64,000 bases of DNA, from positions 44,895,015 through 44,959,014 of the forward strand of contig CM059189.1 of NCBI GenBank assembly GCA_030323885.1, read 5' to 3'. Every line of letters starts with the position of its first letter. Position 1 is the first letter of the stretch. The notes under the pieces were generated by a model. It was given only the letters and a program-made list of their open reading frames with translations. It had not been told where the DNA came from and ran no database searches. Source of the DNA: Branchipolynoe longqiensis. Lineage: Eukaryota; Annelida; Polychaeta; Phyllodocida; Polynoidae. Position numbers and translations under genes: made by a program. This document shows, piece after piece, positions 30,505 to 41,841 of the stretch.

Positions 30505-30705
30505 ATCGCCAAGGACTGGTTAGCTCAGTGTCAGTATAATGTGATTGAGTAGAATATCAGGTCATGGTGCTAGCCGCCGGGTCTCCTAGTGGGGCAGCAC
30601 TATAAAGTCACCATGAGTGCGCACTGTCACAAGTCATTACCCGCCTTATATGACCTTAGATGTTGTCAGGACGTAGAACTCCCAACAACCAATCATACTG
30701 CCGGT
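30505..30705 (+). mobile_element. SINE-B, 5'-truncated copy
   Basis: Starts in the SINE body (CAAGGACTGGTTAGCTCAGT), passes CACTATAAAGTCACCATGAG and ends in the conserved tail GATGTTGTCAGGACGTAGAA plus CCAACAACCAATC. The tRNA-like head is missing. Confidence 0.75.
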
Positions 30706-30969
30706 GATTAATTAGGGTACTTTGGGGAGCTTTACGTCACAGTGTCACGTGGTAATGACATGAGGCAGTTGTTGTTCCCCTCGAGTTGTGAGCTTCCACT
30801 GGTGCTTGGTTTAGGATTAGATAGCTGAAAACGCCTTATCAGTTGCCGGCAGCTTCAGGCAATTATTGAAACAAAATAACAAGCAATTTTCGAAACAAAC
30901 TAACAAACAATTCTCACTTTCATTCGTAGTTTCGCTGATAGCTGCTAGTGAAACTAAACCTGTTATTAA

Positions 30970-31554
30970 AGCTGCATAGTCCGATGAAAATATGAAATTT
31001 GTTAAACCAAAATAATTACTAGATTTGATTCTACATATCTAACTTAGATACTGGTGTACTTATTAAACGTTTGTCATCACATAGAAGGGAATGATGATGC
31101 AATTTAATAGAATCTGTTACTGCAGAAACCTATGGTGTCAGAGTTTTGGCAAGCTTGCCAAAATTAATTTACCATGTTTGTACTTCAAATAAGAATATAA
31201 CAAAAATTCAATGCCAAGAGCCCAACAAAACTAACATAGGCTACTAAACGTACCAACAGATCTATCTGCTACTGAAATGCAGACAATCAAATAACTTATC
31301 AGCAGCTACTGATTGGTAAGACAACACCAACACTACAGCGGGCCAGCATTGAAAACAAGCCTGGATACCCGGGCTTACATGCTATGGACAGTATAAATAC
31401 AGCCTCAATAAAAACTCCAAAAAAAAGAAATCTCAAAAGTTAGCCATTTAAAATAAAAGTTACTTCAAACAAAAGTAGGGTAGATTATAACGATCAACCT
31501 AATATATCTAGCTCAGAAAATGATAGAAACTGAAAACCATCGGACTATGCAACT
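30970..31554. mobile_element. TTAA-flanked MITE-B, copy 1
   Basis: Ends AGCTGCATAGTCCGATGAAA and CATCGGACTATGCAACT, with TTAA on both sides. The interior has ACTGGTGTACTTATTAA, AATAGAACCTGTTACTGCAG and TTATCTCAGAAAATG-type words. About 200 extra bases (31230-31440) seem inserted. TTAA targeting recalls piggyBac or Kolobok, but the ends do not clearly match either. Confidence 0.8.
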
Positions 31555-31842
31555 TTAATATCAAAATTGGTGATACGTGATTTGACGACCGACTTTTTAT
31601 GTTATTGCAGACCCGCCAACTATTATTCCCAGTTCCGCTGAATCGGGTCCGATTTTCAGGCTCCGATTCTACCATTCCGCACAAAATCTCCGTCATTCCG
31701 TGAAAACGCATTATTTTCCGACAAAATTCCTAACGGTTAAGATGCTCGCATCGGAATGTCAGAGATATGGGTTCGAGTTTCGTTAGAGGCATCGTGTTCC
31801 CATTTGTTTGTAACATCTCCCATGGCACTGGAGCCATGACCA

Positions 31843-32592
31843 GGGCCCGTATGCATGGACAAAGTTTTATCGCCTCCAGTGTTAACGGCGGTTCCCGGGT
31901 TATCTAACGCCGGTGTTCCAGATGTGTCATGGGGCATGTATGGGTACAAAGCGCGGTGGCGTTAGTTAACATTTCAGTTATTTATAGATTTGGGGGAGCC
32001 CTCTGCGCAGCGATTTGTTTTGTATACATTCGTCGATTTGACAATTTTAATAATGCCGCCAATGCGGCGGCAGCGTTAATAACGGTTCGATTTTAGGGTT
32101 AATTTGATTAAATTTCACTTATTGTGTGTGTAAATCTGTCAAATATGATCGCATTGAATAGATTTGGGCCTAATATATTGCCGCCGATGTGGCGGGGGTG
32201 ATGTTTTGTTGATGTTTGACAGTATGGATAGCGACGTCGATGCGGCGGCGGTGGCGATTTGTTTAGTTTACATTCATCGATTCGACAATATGAATAACGT
32301 GGCCAATGCGGCGCCAGCGTTAATAACGGTTTGATTTTAGGGTTAATTTGATTAAATTTCACTTATTGCGTATGTAATTCTGTCAAATATGATCGCATTG
32401 AATAGATTTGGGCCTAATCGGTACCTAACACCGCCAGTAAACCAGCTATGATTTGGGGTTAGAAAATCCTAACTTAAACTCGCAGTGTTTGCCTAACACC
32501 GCTCCATGCATACTGACTTTTCGCCGCTAAACCAGAAATCCCGTCCAAAATCAGTTTTGCCTCGCTAACACCACCCCATGCATACGGGCCCA
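31843..32592. mobile_element. MITE, GGGCCCGTATGCATGG ends, direct-repeat core
   Basis: GGGCCCGTATGCATGG at 31843 is inverted at 32577-32592. The core contains two 140-bp direct repeats (about 32034-32172 and 32276-32419, sharing TTTTAGGGTTAATTTGATTA and GATCGCATTGAATAGATTTG) and many AACACCGC / GCGGTG words. No target duplication is clear. Confidence 0.6.
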
Positions 32593-33134
32593 AGATGCTG
32601 TTTGGAGTTAAACCTGCCTTGCATATGTAATGGAAGTGCGATTTCATATATGCTAACTGGGTATTTGTAACTAACTATAAGGCCACACAAAAAAATTAAA
32701 ATGTTTCCAGGTTGGACGGGAAGTTTTTATTCATATTTTTTATTTTGTATGTAGAATGACGGTGTACAGAAAGAAGAACACTAACCATGGCATGGTATTC
32801 ATGGTCAGAATGCTTGATGGGAAGGTAGAGAAGACCATCTATACTTTCTAGGTAGAAATTGAACAAGAATAAATTAAAATTAGTATAAAATCTTTATCCA
32901 ACTGAAAGTTTCAACTAGATGTATTTAATGTGACAATGTATTGAAAATGTGTAAACAGCGAAAGTGGTACATCTTTTGTCCGATAGAGGCACTGTCATCA
33001 AGCAGAAGTTTGTCAGTCATTGCGTAATCATTATAGGAGGCAGAAAAGCTTTGTTTTCAGTTTTAATATTTTATTTTTTAATTAAATCTTTTTTTTGCTA
33101 CATTAGTTGTTTAAGCAGGGGAAATTTTGACCAG

Positions 33135-33480
33135 ACCGGATGGCTGAAGGAGTTAGACTTAGAGCGTCCCGCTCCCGTGCTGGTAAATCGTGGAGTCCTG
33201 GGTTCGAACCCCAGTCGAATCAAACCAATGACTTAGAAATAGATACTGGTCGCTTCCTAGCCAGGCGTCCGGCATTATTAGGACAGGGCAAAGACTGGTG
33301 TCAGGATAATGTGACTGAGTGGGATATCAGGTCATGGTGCCGGCAGCCTGGTTTCCCAGTGGGACAGCGCTATAAAGTCGCCATGACTGCGCACTGTCAC
33401 AAGTCAGTAGCCGTCCTCATATGACATTAGATGTTGTTAGGACGTAAAACAACAACAAACAAACAAACAAATATAGGGCA
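33135..33480 (+). mobile_element. SINE-B, full-length
   Basis: The tRNA Leu/Ser-like head has an A-box region TGGCTGAAGGAGTTAGAC, a long variable arm and the B box GGTTCGAACCC. The body follows, then the conserved tail with GTCCTCATATGACATTAGAT and GTTAGGACGTAAAAC, and an (AACAAAC)n tail. Confidence 0.85.
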
Positions 33481-33690
33481 TGCTATGTTAATTTAATAGA
33501 ACCTGTTAGTGCTGGCGCCTATGGTGTTTTGATGTGCATACCAAAATTAATGTTGCAAGCCTCCACTTCAAATATCTCCGAAGTTAGTTACTTGAAATCA
33601 AAGTTACTTCAAACTAAAGTAAAGTAGATTATACTGATCAAGCTAATATATTTATCTCAGAAAATGACAGAAACATAGGATTGTGCAACT
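33481..33690. mobile_element. MITE-B right part
   Basis: Matches the second half of MITE-B (AATAGAACCTGTTAGTGC to TTGTGCAACT) and is followed by TTAA. The left end is absent, probably removed when the SINE-B inserted or by deletion. 33691-34361 shows only T runs and AT repeats. Confidence 0.65.
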
Positions 33691-34361
33691 TTAATTAGGC
33701 CAAACAAAAAATTGGTAACCGTCCTTTTGAAATAAAAATCTGGGCCAGGTGCCCAACTTTTATTTTATATATATTTTTTTTGTTCAGTCATCCATGTACA
33801 CATCACAATATTTTCAGTCAAACAATGAACACTGTATTCTCATTTAAAACTTTATTATATTGTTCAGTTCTAAAAGTTTCAATTTTTATTGTGTCCTTGG
33901 AACATATTGTGTGCTTACGAAAGTTGAATTGCTGCCAGCCCGATGCATTTGTATCGGTTAAACAAAAGAAGAAATATATATATATATATAATTCAGGGGC
34001 GGAAGATTTTTCATGCATGGGCGGGGACGATCACCAATTTCTTTTTTTTTTGGCCTTAGTATTTATTACACTGGTGTTACACCAAGCAGTACCACCACCA
34101 CATTAGACTGAACAGAAAGCACCCCAGTATCAAACTAACACATGCCTAATGTGCCGTCTACGCCTTTGAGTGTGGCGACCGGGAATAACTAGATCCCAGC
34201 CAAGGCCACATTACCAGGTGCAGGTGTGCCAAGCCGCCATTTTAATGCCATTATCATGACGCATCATGACGCTGCCGTGACGTCATCGGCGCATTACCTA
34301 AAGACGCTGAGTAGCATTGCCAGAATCGCACCACGTGACACACACTGCTCATACGACTCCT

Positions 34362-34690
34362 AGGGCGTGGTGGCCGAATCTGTAGAGCGCCGGCCTCGCT
34401 TTCGGGGTTCGGGAGTTCGGTTCCCGGTCGAGTCAAACCAATAACTTAAAAATTGATACTGGTCGCTTCCTAGCCTAGCGTTTGTCATTAATATGATAGG
34501 GCAAGGACTGGTTATCTCAGTGTTCGGATAATGTGATTGAGTGGGATATCGGATCATGGTTCTAATGGCCTGATTTTCCAGTGGGGCAACACTATAAAGT
34601 CGCTATGAATGTGCACTGTCACAAGTTGGTACCCGTCCTGATATGACCTTGGATGGTGTCAGGACGTAGAACTCCAACGACCAACCAACA
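34362..34690 (+). mobile_element. SINE-B, full-length variant
   Basis: The head GGCGTGGTGGCCGAATCTGT, B box GGTTCCCGG (degenerate), body CTGGTCGCTTCCTAGCC and tail GATGGTGTCAGGACGTAGAA are all present, ending in CCAACGACCAACCAACAACC. Confidence 0.8.
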
Positions 34691-34954
34691 ACCCAGCAGC
34701 CAATGCGCACCGTGGCTAGCTAGCTAATTTAGTATTCAGCATGTCAGCGCCAACTACAAATATTTTCCAGCTTTTTACTGACCCCTATTTCAAAATTCCT
34801 GCCATTGTGTGGGCAATTCAAAGAGGAGTTTTGGGAAACTTTAGTTTGGATTTATGGCATTTGTTGATTAAGTAGGGAGAAATTTCAATCGCAGACAATT
34901 GGTCTTCCCCATTCCACTGTTGTCATTGGCAGATTTATGGGGAATCTTTCGATG

Positions 34955-36985
34955 GTGTGCTTATAGGTCAGGAACACGTGTTGGAGTGAGAGCAGTTGAA
35001 TGGTGCGGTATAGGTCAGGAACATGTATTGGTGTAAGAGAACAGTTGAATGGTGTCGTATAGGTCCGGAACACGTGTTGGTGTAAGAGAGCAGTTGAATG
35101 GTGTCGTATAGGTCCGGAACACGTGTTGGTGTAAGAGAGCAGTTGAATGGTGTCGTATAGGTCCGGAACACGTGTTGGTGTAAGAGAACAGTTGAATGGT
35201 GTCGTATAGGTCCGGAACACGTGTTGGTGTAAGAGAACAGTTGAATGGTGTCGTATAGGTCCGGAACACGTGTTGGTGTAAGAGAGCAGTTGAATGGTGT
35301 CGTATAGGTCCGGAACACGTGTTGGTGTAAGAGAGCAGCTGAATGGTGAGGTATAGGTCAGGAACACGTGTTGGTGTAAGACATCAGTTGAATGGTGTCG
35401 TATAGGTCTGGAACACGTGTTGGTGTAAGAGAACAGTTGAATGGTGTCGTATAGGTCCGGAACACGTGTTGGTGTAAGAGAGCAGTTGAATGGTGTCGTA
35501 TAGGTCCGGAACACGTGTTGGTGTAAGAGAGCAGTTGAATGGTGTCGTATAGGTCCGGAACACGTGTTGGTGTAAGAGAGCAGTTGAATGGTGTCGTATA
35601 GGTCCGGAACACGTATTGGTGTAAGAGAGCAGTTGAATGGTGTCGTATAGGTCCGGAACACGTGTTGGTGTAAGGCAGCAGTTGAATGGTGTCGTATAGG
35701 TCCGGAACACGTGTTGGTGTAAGAGAGCAGTTGAATGGTGTCGTATAGGTCTGGAACACGTGTTGGTGTAAGGCAGCAGTTGAATGGTGTCGTATAGGTC
35801 CGGAACACGTGTTGGTGTAAGAGAACAGTTGAATGGTGTCGTATAGGTCTGGAACACGTGTTGGTGTAAGAGAGCAGTTGAATGGTGTCGTATAGGTCTG
35901 GAACATGTGTTGGTGTAAGAGAACAGTTGAATGGTGTCGTATAGGTCCGGAACACGTGTTGGTGTAAGAGAACAGTTGAATGGTGTCGTATAGGTCCGGA
36001 ACACGTGTTGGTGTAAGAGAACAGTTGAATGGTGTGGTATAGGTCTGGAACACGTGTTGGTGTAAGAGAGCAGCTGAATGGTGAGGTATAGGTCAGGAAC
36101 ACGTGTTGGTGTAAGACATCAGTTGAATGGTGCCTTATAGGTCAGGAACACATGTTGGTGTAAGGGAGCAGTTCAATTGTGCCTTATAAGTCAGGAACAC
36201 GTGGTGGTGTAAGAGAGAAGTTGAATGGTGAGGTATAGATAGGGAACACGTGTTGGTGTAAGAGAGCAGTTGAATGGTGTAGTATAGGTCAGGAACATGT
36301 GTTGGTGTAAGAGAGCAGTTGAATGGTGCGGTATAGGTCAGGAACATGTGTTGGTGTAAGAGAGCAGTTGAATGGTGAGGCATAGGTCAGGAACATGTGT
36401 TGTTGTAAGAGAATAGTTGAATGGTGTGGTGTAGGTCCAGAACATGTGTTGGTGTAAGAGAGCAGTTAGATGGTGCCTTATAGGTTAGGAACATGTGTTG
36501 GTGTAAGAGATCGGTTCAATTGTGCCTTATAGGCCAGGAATGCATGTTGGTGTAAGCGAGCGGTTCAATTGTGCCTTATAGGTCAGGAACATGTGTTGGT
36601 GTAAGCGAGCGGTTCAATTGTGCCTTATAGGTCAGGAACACGTGTTGGTGTAAGAGAGTGGTTCAATTGTGCCTTATAGGTCAGGAACACGTGTTGGTGT
36701 AAGAGAGTGGTTCAATTGTGCCTTATAAGTCAAGAACACGTGTTGGTGTAAGAGAGCAGTTCAATTGTACCTTATAAGTCAGGAACATGTGTTGGTGTAA
36801 GAGAGTGGTTCAATTGTGCCTTATAGGCCAGGAACACATGTTGGTGTAAGCGAGTGGTTCAATTGTGCCTTATCGGTCAGGAACACGTATTAGTTTAAGA
36901 GCCCAGTTGAATGGTGCCTTATAGGTCATGAACATGTGTTGGTGTAAGAGAGGTTCAATGGTGCCTTATAGGTCAGGAACATTTA
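34955..36985. repeat. 49-bp minisatellite, about 41 copies, E-box in each
   Basis: The unit is GGTCCGGAACACGTGTTGGT followed by GTAAGAGAGCAGTTGAATGG and TGTCGTATA, 49 bases. Most units carry the palindrome AACACGTGTT with CACGTG, the classic E-box. Because 49 is not a multiple of 3, the minus strand has a 405-codon frame with a 49-residue super-period. Units right of about 36120 are a diverged subtype (TTCAATTGTGCCTTATA). Confidence 0.95.
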
Positions 36986-37078
36986 TATCGGCCGTGAAAT
37001 GTGGTACAACAGTAGTACCTGTCTTTATCAGCGACACCTTGTCATACACAAACAATTTTCAATGTGCAGACTGTTCTG

Positions 37079-37125
37079 ATACCCGTCCTGATGTGACCAT
37101 AGATGTTGCTAGGACGTAAAACAAG
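37079..37125 (+). mobile_element. SINE-B tail only
   Basis: ACCCGTCCTGATGTGACC through GATGTTGCTAGGACGTAAAA: only the last 45 bases of SINE-B. Confidence 0.6.
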
Positions 37126-37383
37126 ACACAAAGAAAAAAGAAATGTTCTGACCTATGCCAAGTCTACGATCCCACTGATGACAGGACACCTACTATGCCA
37201 TGACAATATTGGTCTTTATGCAAAGTTGTCATTTGAAGACAGGTACTACTGTACTTCTATTTTGATAACATTTCAGTGCAGCCCCCCCCCCCCCTCCCCA
37301 CCCTCCTCTCTCCCCTAACAGACTTAGGTGTCCTCCACCTTCCACCAAACCCCATCCGGTCCATACAGAGGTCATTGCAGACT

Positions 37384-37747
37384 CAGGGTTGCCAACCCTT
37401 ACAGCGAAAGCGTGTACGATATTTTATGTCCCATCATCACATAGCCGTAAGGTGTATAATATTCTAGGTCACATCATCACTGTATGCTGTACAATACCAT
37501 TAATATATATATATTATATCAATCTTGCGGAGAACAGAGAAAACAATATAGAAATCTATCACAGATGTGTCCAAAATGCACCACCAAACATCTAAGATTT
37601 TAACATTTTTATGGGAGAGTACCCCCGGACCCCACATCCCTCCCTCCCACTTGGCTTCACGCCTATGGCACAAAAAGCTGCTACTGCCTCCAATACAACA
37701 TCCCTTAAGATCTTCTGGTTTTTCATTTTCCAATGTTGGCAACCCTG
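37384..37747. mobile_element. hAT-like MITE, CAGGGTTGCCAAC ends
   Basis: CAGGGTTGCCAAC at 37384 is inverted as GTTGGCAACCCTG at 37735-37747. CAGGGTTGCCA is a common hAT terminus. No clear 8-bp duplication is visible. Non-coding. Confidence 0.6.
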
Positions 37748-38134
37748 TAGTCTTGTTTCCACATGCTAATCTAACCGTCACAGACAGTCAGATGATGCCT
37801 AGATAAAAGACACCAACTCACTCTGCCAATGTTCCCGCACAAAAAGGTCCAATCCCTCTGTAACGCATGCATCGTTTTGAACTTCATCTTGGAACTGGGT
37901 CAAGCTCTTTCTGGGTCATTAGACGTCCTATTTGTGACTTCCTCGCAGTTTAAAACAAACAAATCCAGAAGCTGCTTTTAAAACTATAGTTGTTTACTGC
38001 TACTAGTTAGTTTTATCGCTCCCTGTTTATATTTACACTAATAAGTTAAAATTTAGAGTTAAAATTTAGTATTATTTTACATCCGGTTTGAGAGTATGAG
38101 AGCATCCATATTTAGTTATATTTATCCATGGCTA

Positions 38135-38390
38135 CTTTTTTCTTGAAGATTCATACTGCCTATCATGGAGAAGTCTCAATAGACTTGTTTTCATCATTAG
38201 ACTTTTGATCGATAGAGATCCTGAGCCTACACTTTTACCGACCCAACATATTTTTATCCTCTCACACCACATAGACATGGTATGAGAGCACTTGGCCTTT
38301 GATGATGCTGTAACTTAATAGTTATACACAGTGGTTGAAATCCAAATTGGCAGAGGTGGTGACATGAGGAATCGAACCACTGATTGTAAT
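38135..38390 (-). mobile_element. SINE-A, minus strand
   Basis: Reads TTTCTTGAAGATTCATACTG first (the tail) and ends with GGAATCGAACCACTGA (the B box reversed). The head beyond the B box is diverged. Confidence 0.75.
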
Positions 38391-38672
38391 TAGTAATTAC
38401 ACAGTGAACATGCCTTGAGGTTTATGTGCACTCATAGCCAGTGTGAGTAGGTTCTAACTGTAGAGAGGGGCCCTGACCTCCTCAGTTTTTTTTGTGGTGA
38501 ATATTTTATTCATCTGAATACTTATTTTGTCAGCGCCGGGGCACTGGTCTTCCAGCCGTTGGAGTGATCGCATTTGGTCTGTACATAGTGGAAGTTGAAT
38601 GTGTTGCATTGCGTGCAGCGCAACCCATGCCAGTTGAAATGCAACATACACAGTTTGATGCCATTATGGAGA

Positions 38673-38740
38673 TGGGTAGTCCAATGGTCAGGACGTCAGC
38701 CCTGCAATGGCAGAAGTGTTGGTTCGAATCCCATTATATG
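38673..38740 (+). mobile_element. tRNA-like sequence (SINE head or tRNA relic)
   Basis: GTAGTCCAATGGTCAGGACG gives an A-box-like part and TTGGTTCGAATCCCA a clear B box, about 35 bases apart. No clean cloverleaf with paired acceptor stem is evident, and a C run follows. It is more likely a SINE head than a functional tRNA. Confidence 0.45.
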
Positions 38741-38885
38741 CCTAATTCCCCCCCCCCCCCCCATCGTATAATATAATATGTTTTGATATATATAATATAT
38801 CTAATATACTGACATTTTCTGAACCTTAATCAGTGAATATCAACAATCGAGGAAATCCGCAAAATCTCTGATATATATATATATA

Positions 38886-39393
38886 CAGTAGAACCCCTTT
38901 AAACCAAACTTGAAGGGAACCTAGAAATTTGTTTGGATTAACCGATCATTGGTTTAACCGAGCTTTGGTTTCAACTTTGACTTGGCTTTGGTAAAAACGC
39001 CAGTGCATTATGAATGTAATATACAATGTATGTGGACACTTTGATTATAGTTTTTTTTATGTATATACAGTATAACCCTGTTAAACCAAGCTTGGTTAAA
39101 CCAAACGATCGGTTAATCCAAACTTTTTTCGGCGGCCCACAAAATACTACCATTTATCATATTTAATAAGACAGTGGGGTCTTATAATCACATGAAAGTT
39201 TGGTTTAACCTTACAGGAAGTGTCCTGGGGCCCGACAATTTTGTTTGAATTAACCGATAGTTTGGATTAACCGACTTTGGCTTAACCAACTTTTTTATAT
39301 AATAAATGGTAGTATTTTGCCTGGCCGCCGAAAGAAAGTTTGGATTAACCGATCGTTAGGTTTAACCGAGCTTGGTTTAACGGGGTTGTACTG
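38886..39393. mobile_element. Pogo-like elements with AACCAA words
   Basis: 39068-39393 is a complete element: CAGTATAACCCTGTTAAACC at the left, GGTTTAACGGGGTTGTACTG at the right, TA on both sides. 38886-39067 begins with a related end (CAGTAGAACCCCTTTAAACC) but has no matching right end. Cores repeat TTGGATTAACCGA words. Confidence 0.7.
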
Positions 39394-39539
39394 TATATAG
39401 ATAAATATATCTATATATCTATATATATATATATAAATGCCTGGTGGGGGGCGGCATTGAGGACACGTGACCAGTTCTGTAACTGCAAAACTTCAGATGC
39501 TCTCCCTGGTGGTTCTACCGAGACCGCAAAAGTAAAGTA

Positions 39540-40424
39540 AAGCTTGTTGTTATATTTAACGACGCCTCTAGAGCACATTGATTTTTTATCATTGGCTATT
39601 GGACGTCAAACATATGGTCATTCTGACATATTTCTTTATGGGGCTGTCACATTACGACGTTTCTCTCCAACGCGCATCGACGTTTGTCACTTTTGGGCGA
39701 AACGTCGGGGCACGTCAGGAAGCGTTACGCGCGCATTAGGTGCGCGTCAGTACATGTCGGTACACTTTGATTGACAGCGACTTTCGACGCGTGCCAACGT
39801 ACGCCAACGTGTGGGTACGACCGTTATGGGGACGTTAGGCACACGTCGAGATCCGTTGGACGCACTGGAATAACATGCGAACGCTATGCGCACACCGCAC
39901 GCACGGGACAGTCGTTCCCACACATTGCACCAAATTGTTGCTGTGTTGTTTTACGTCCTAGCTACATCTAAGGTCACATCAGGACGGCGCGCCAACCGCG
40001 TTTTGATTTTTTTCGCCATGCATCGACACACGTTGGCCACGTGCTACAAACCCGCTGCGGTGACATCAAACTTTTTCCCAAACCGCCGAAACGTTGGACG
40101 TGTCTCGACGCGTACAACTTATTTTGTGCGTTGGCGGCGCGCCGGTGAGAAGCGCCGTAATGTGACAGCCCCATTAGAGGGAAATCCGCTGTCGCCATAT
40201 AGGCTACGCTTTCCGATAAGCAGCAAGGGGTCTGTTATATGCACTTTCCCACAAACAGGACAGCACAAACCACAGCCATTGCTGAACCAATCATAGACCT
40301 CTGGTTGGAAAGGAAAATAGCCCGAACTGCAAATGGGTCCACTGAGAAGGATCGATCTGATGACCGACACCTTCACAGGTGGACACTCTACCGCCTGAGC
40401 TACGTCCCGCTCCCTAACTAGGCG
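39540..40424 (-). mobile_element. SINE-C, minus strand, split by a MITE
   Basis: Read on the minus strand: head GAGCGGGACGTAGCTCAGG, B-box-like GATCGATCC, TCAGTGGACCCATTTGCAG, body, and end CGTCGTTAAATATAACAA. It is interrupted at 39639-40173. From memory it resembles a tRNA-derived SINE widespread in molluscs. Confidence 0.8.
39639..40173. mobile_element. MITE nested in SINE-C, TTA duplication
   Basis: Ends TGGGGCTGTCACATTACGAC and CGTAATGTGACAGCCCCA, with TTA on both sides. Removing it with one TTA restores SINE-C continuity (TTTCTTTAGAGG). The core has AACGCGC, GACGTT and GGCGCGCC words and a short SINE-B tail (39945-39990). Confidence 0.88.
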
Positions 40425-40480
40425 GCCTTCAGTCAGATGGTTCCGGCAGCGTTCCCACGTCTTGTGCAGGGAGTGTTTAA

Positions 40481-41388
40481 AGCTGTATAGTCCGATGAAA
40501 ATATCAAATTTTCAAAACCAAAACAATTAACTAAATTTGATTCTACATTGCTCATGCTGATAAAGGGCAATTGTGTAGTGATGCTGGAACTGTAGTTGGA
40601 GTGCCTGGACATCCATCCTGTCTGAGCAGCCGAGCAGGACTGACAGAAGAAGCCTTGTGGCGCCTTTATATACTGAGACCATAGGTTGGGCATATGCTTT
40701 GCATGCGCTTTGTATACGCTAGGACTACGCTAGGAGTACGCTCGAACACGTTACACATAAGCTAGGCATACGCCATATATGCTAGAGATACGCCGAAGGC
40801 GTGGTTTCAGCATACGCCTAACCTATGCCGACCTACCCCTAACCTATGCGTAATGTATGCCGGCGTATGCCTAACATACGTCTAGCATATGAGCAGCATA
40901 TGAGGCATACACTGGCATACGCTGACAATTTTGAGCATGCACAACAATTTCTCGGTGGCTCGGCTTAAGATGGCGTATGACGAGCGTATACGGCATATGC
41001 CAAACCTATGCCAAACCTATGCGTAACCTATGATGGCGTATGACGGCGTATTGGTCGAAAACCGCATACGCCGGCATATGCTAACGCCATAGGTCATAGT
41101 GTGACAGCCCCATAACTTAGATACTGGTGCACTTATTAAAATGTGTCACCACAGAGAAAGGAATACCAACGCAATTGAATAGAACCTGTTACTGCAGAAG
41201 CCTATGGGGGTCAGAGTTTTGGCGTGCTTGCCAAAATTAATTTTGCATGGTTCCACTTCAAATACCTCAAAAGTTAGCCACTTAAAATAAAAGTTACTTC
41301 AAGCTAAAGTAAGGTACATAATAACGATCAACCTAATGTATTTATCTCAGAAAATTTCAGAAACTCAAAACCATCAGACTATGCAACT
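40481..41388. mobile_element. MITE-B copy with inserted MITE
   Basis: Ends AGCTGTATAGTCCGATG and CATCAGACTATGCAACT, with TTAA on both sides (40477-40480, 41389-41392). The interior is split after GATTCTACAT by about 560 bases that end in a CATAGTGTGACAGCCCCA MITE terminus. Confidence 0.8.
40680..41112. mobile_element. MITE right end with GCATACG/TATGCC core
   Basis: The right terminus GGTCATAGTGTGACAGCCCC is followed by ATAA. The core is a patchwork of CATACGC, TATGCC and ACCTATGC words in both orientations. The left terminus is not found; 40528-40680 is other sequence. Confidence 0.55.
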
Positions 41389-41596
41389 TTAACTATTGGT
41401 CTTGATTAGAGAGGGACTATTTTTTTTACATTAATCCAATGAAGCCGTCGCCCTGGAAACAATATGAGCAATCAGAGACAGGAAGTGCACCCAGCGTCTT
41501 GTAAGCGATAACCACCGTTTGATGGCACTAGACCAACTGGAACATGTTCTATTTAGACTGTCTGGTGGTGGTGGTGGTGTCCAGCATGAACTAATT

Positions 41597-41792
41597 ACAA
41601 TAAAACCTCTCTAAATCGACTGACCATGGGACCGACTTTAAATGGTCCATTTAGGGAGGTGGTCGGTTTAGAGAGTTAAACAAAATCATTACAATGGTAT
41701 TGTATGGGCTATTGTTTGGGACCCAAATAAAGCGATCGATATAGGGGAGTGGTCGATCTGTGGAGGTGGTCGGTTAGAGAGGTTTTACTGTG
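41597..41792 (+). mobile_element. Pogo/Tigger-like MITE, copy 2
   Basis: Left end CAATAAAACCTCTCTAAATC, right end GTTAGAGAGGTTTTACTGTG. The interior is the same as in the other copies. Confidence 0.75.
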
Positions 41793-41841
41793 GTGAAATG
41801 TGCAAACTCATGGAGGCGATATTAGGTGCACATCCCATTGA

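Noticed and set aside
34885..36102. 405-codon minus-strand frame with 49-residue repeats
   Set aside because: It follows from a 49-bp tandem unit without stops in any minus frame; there is no start context and no non-repetitive domain.
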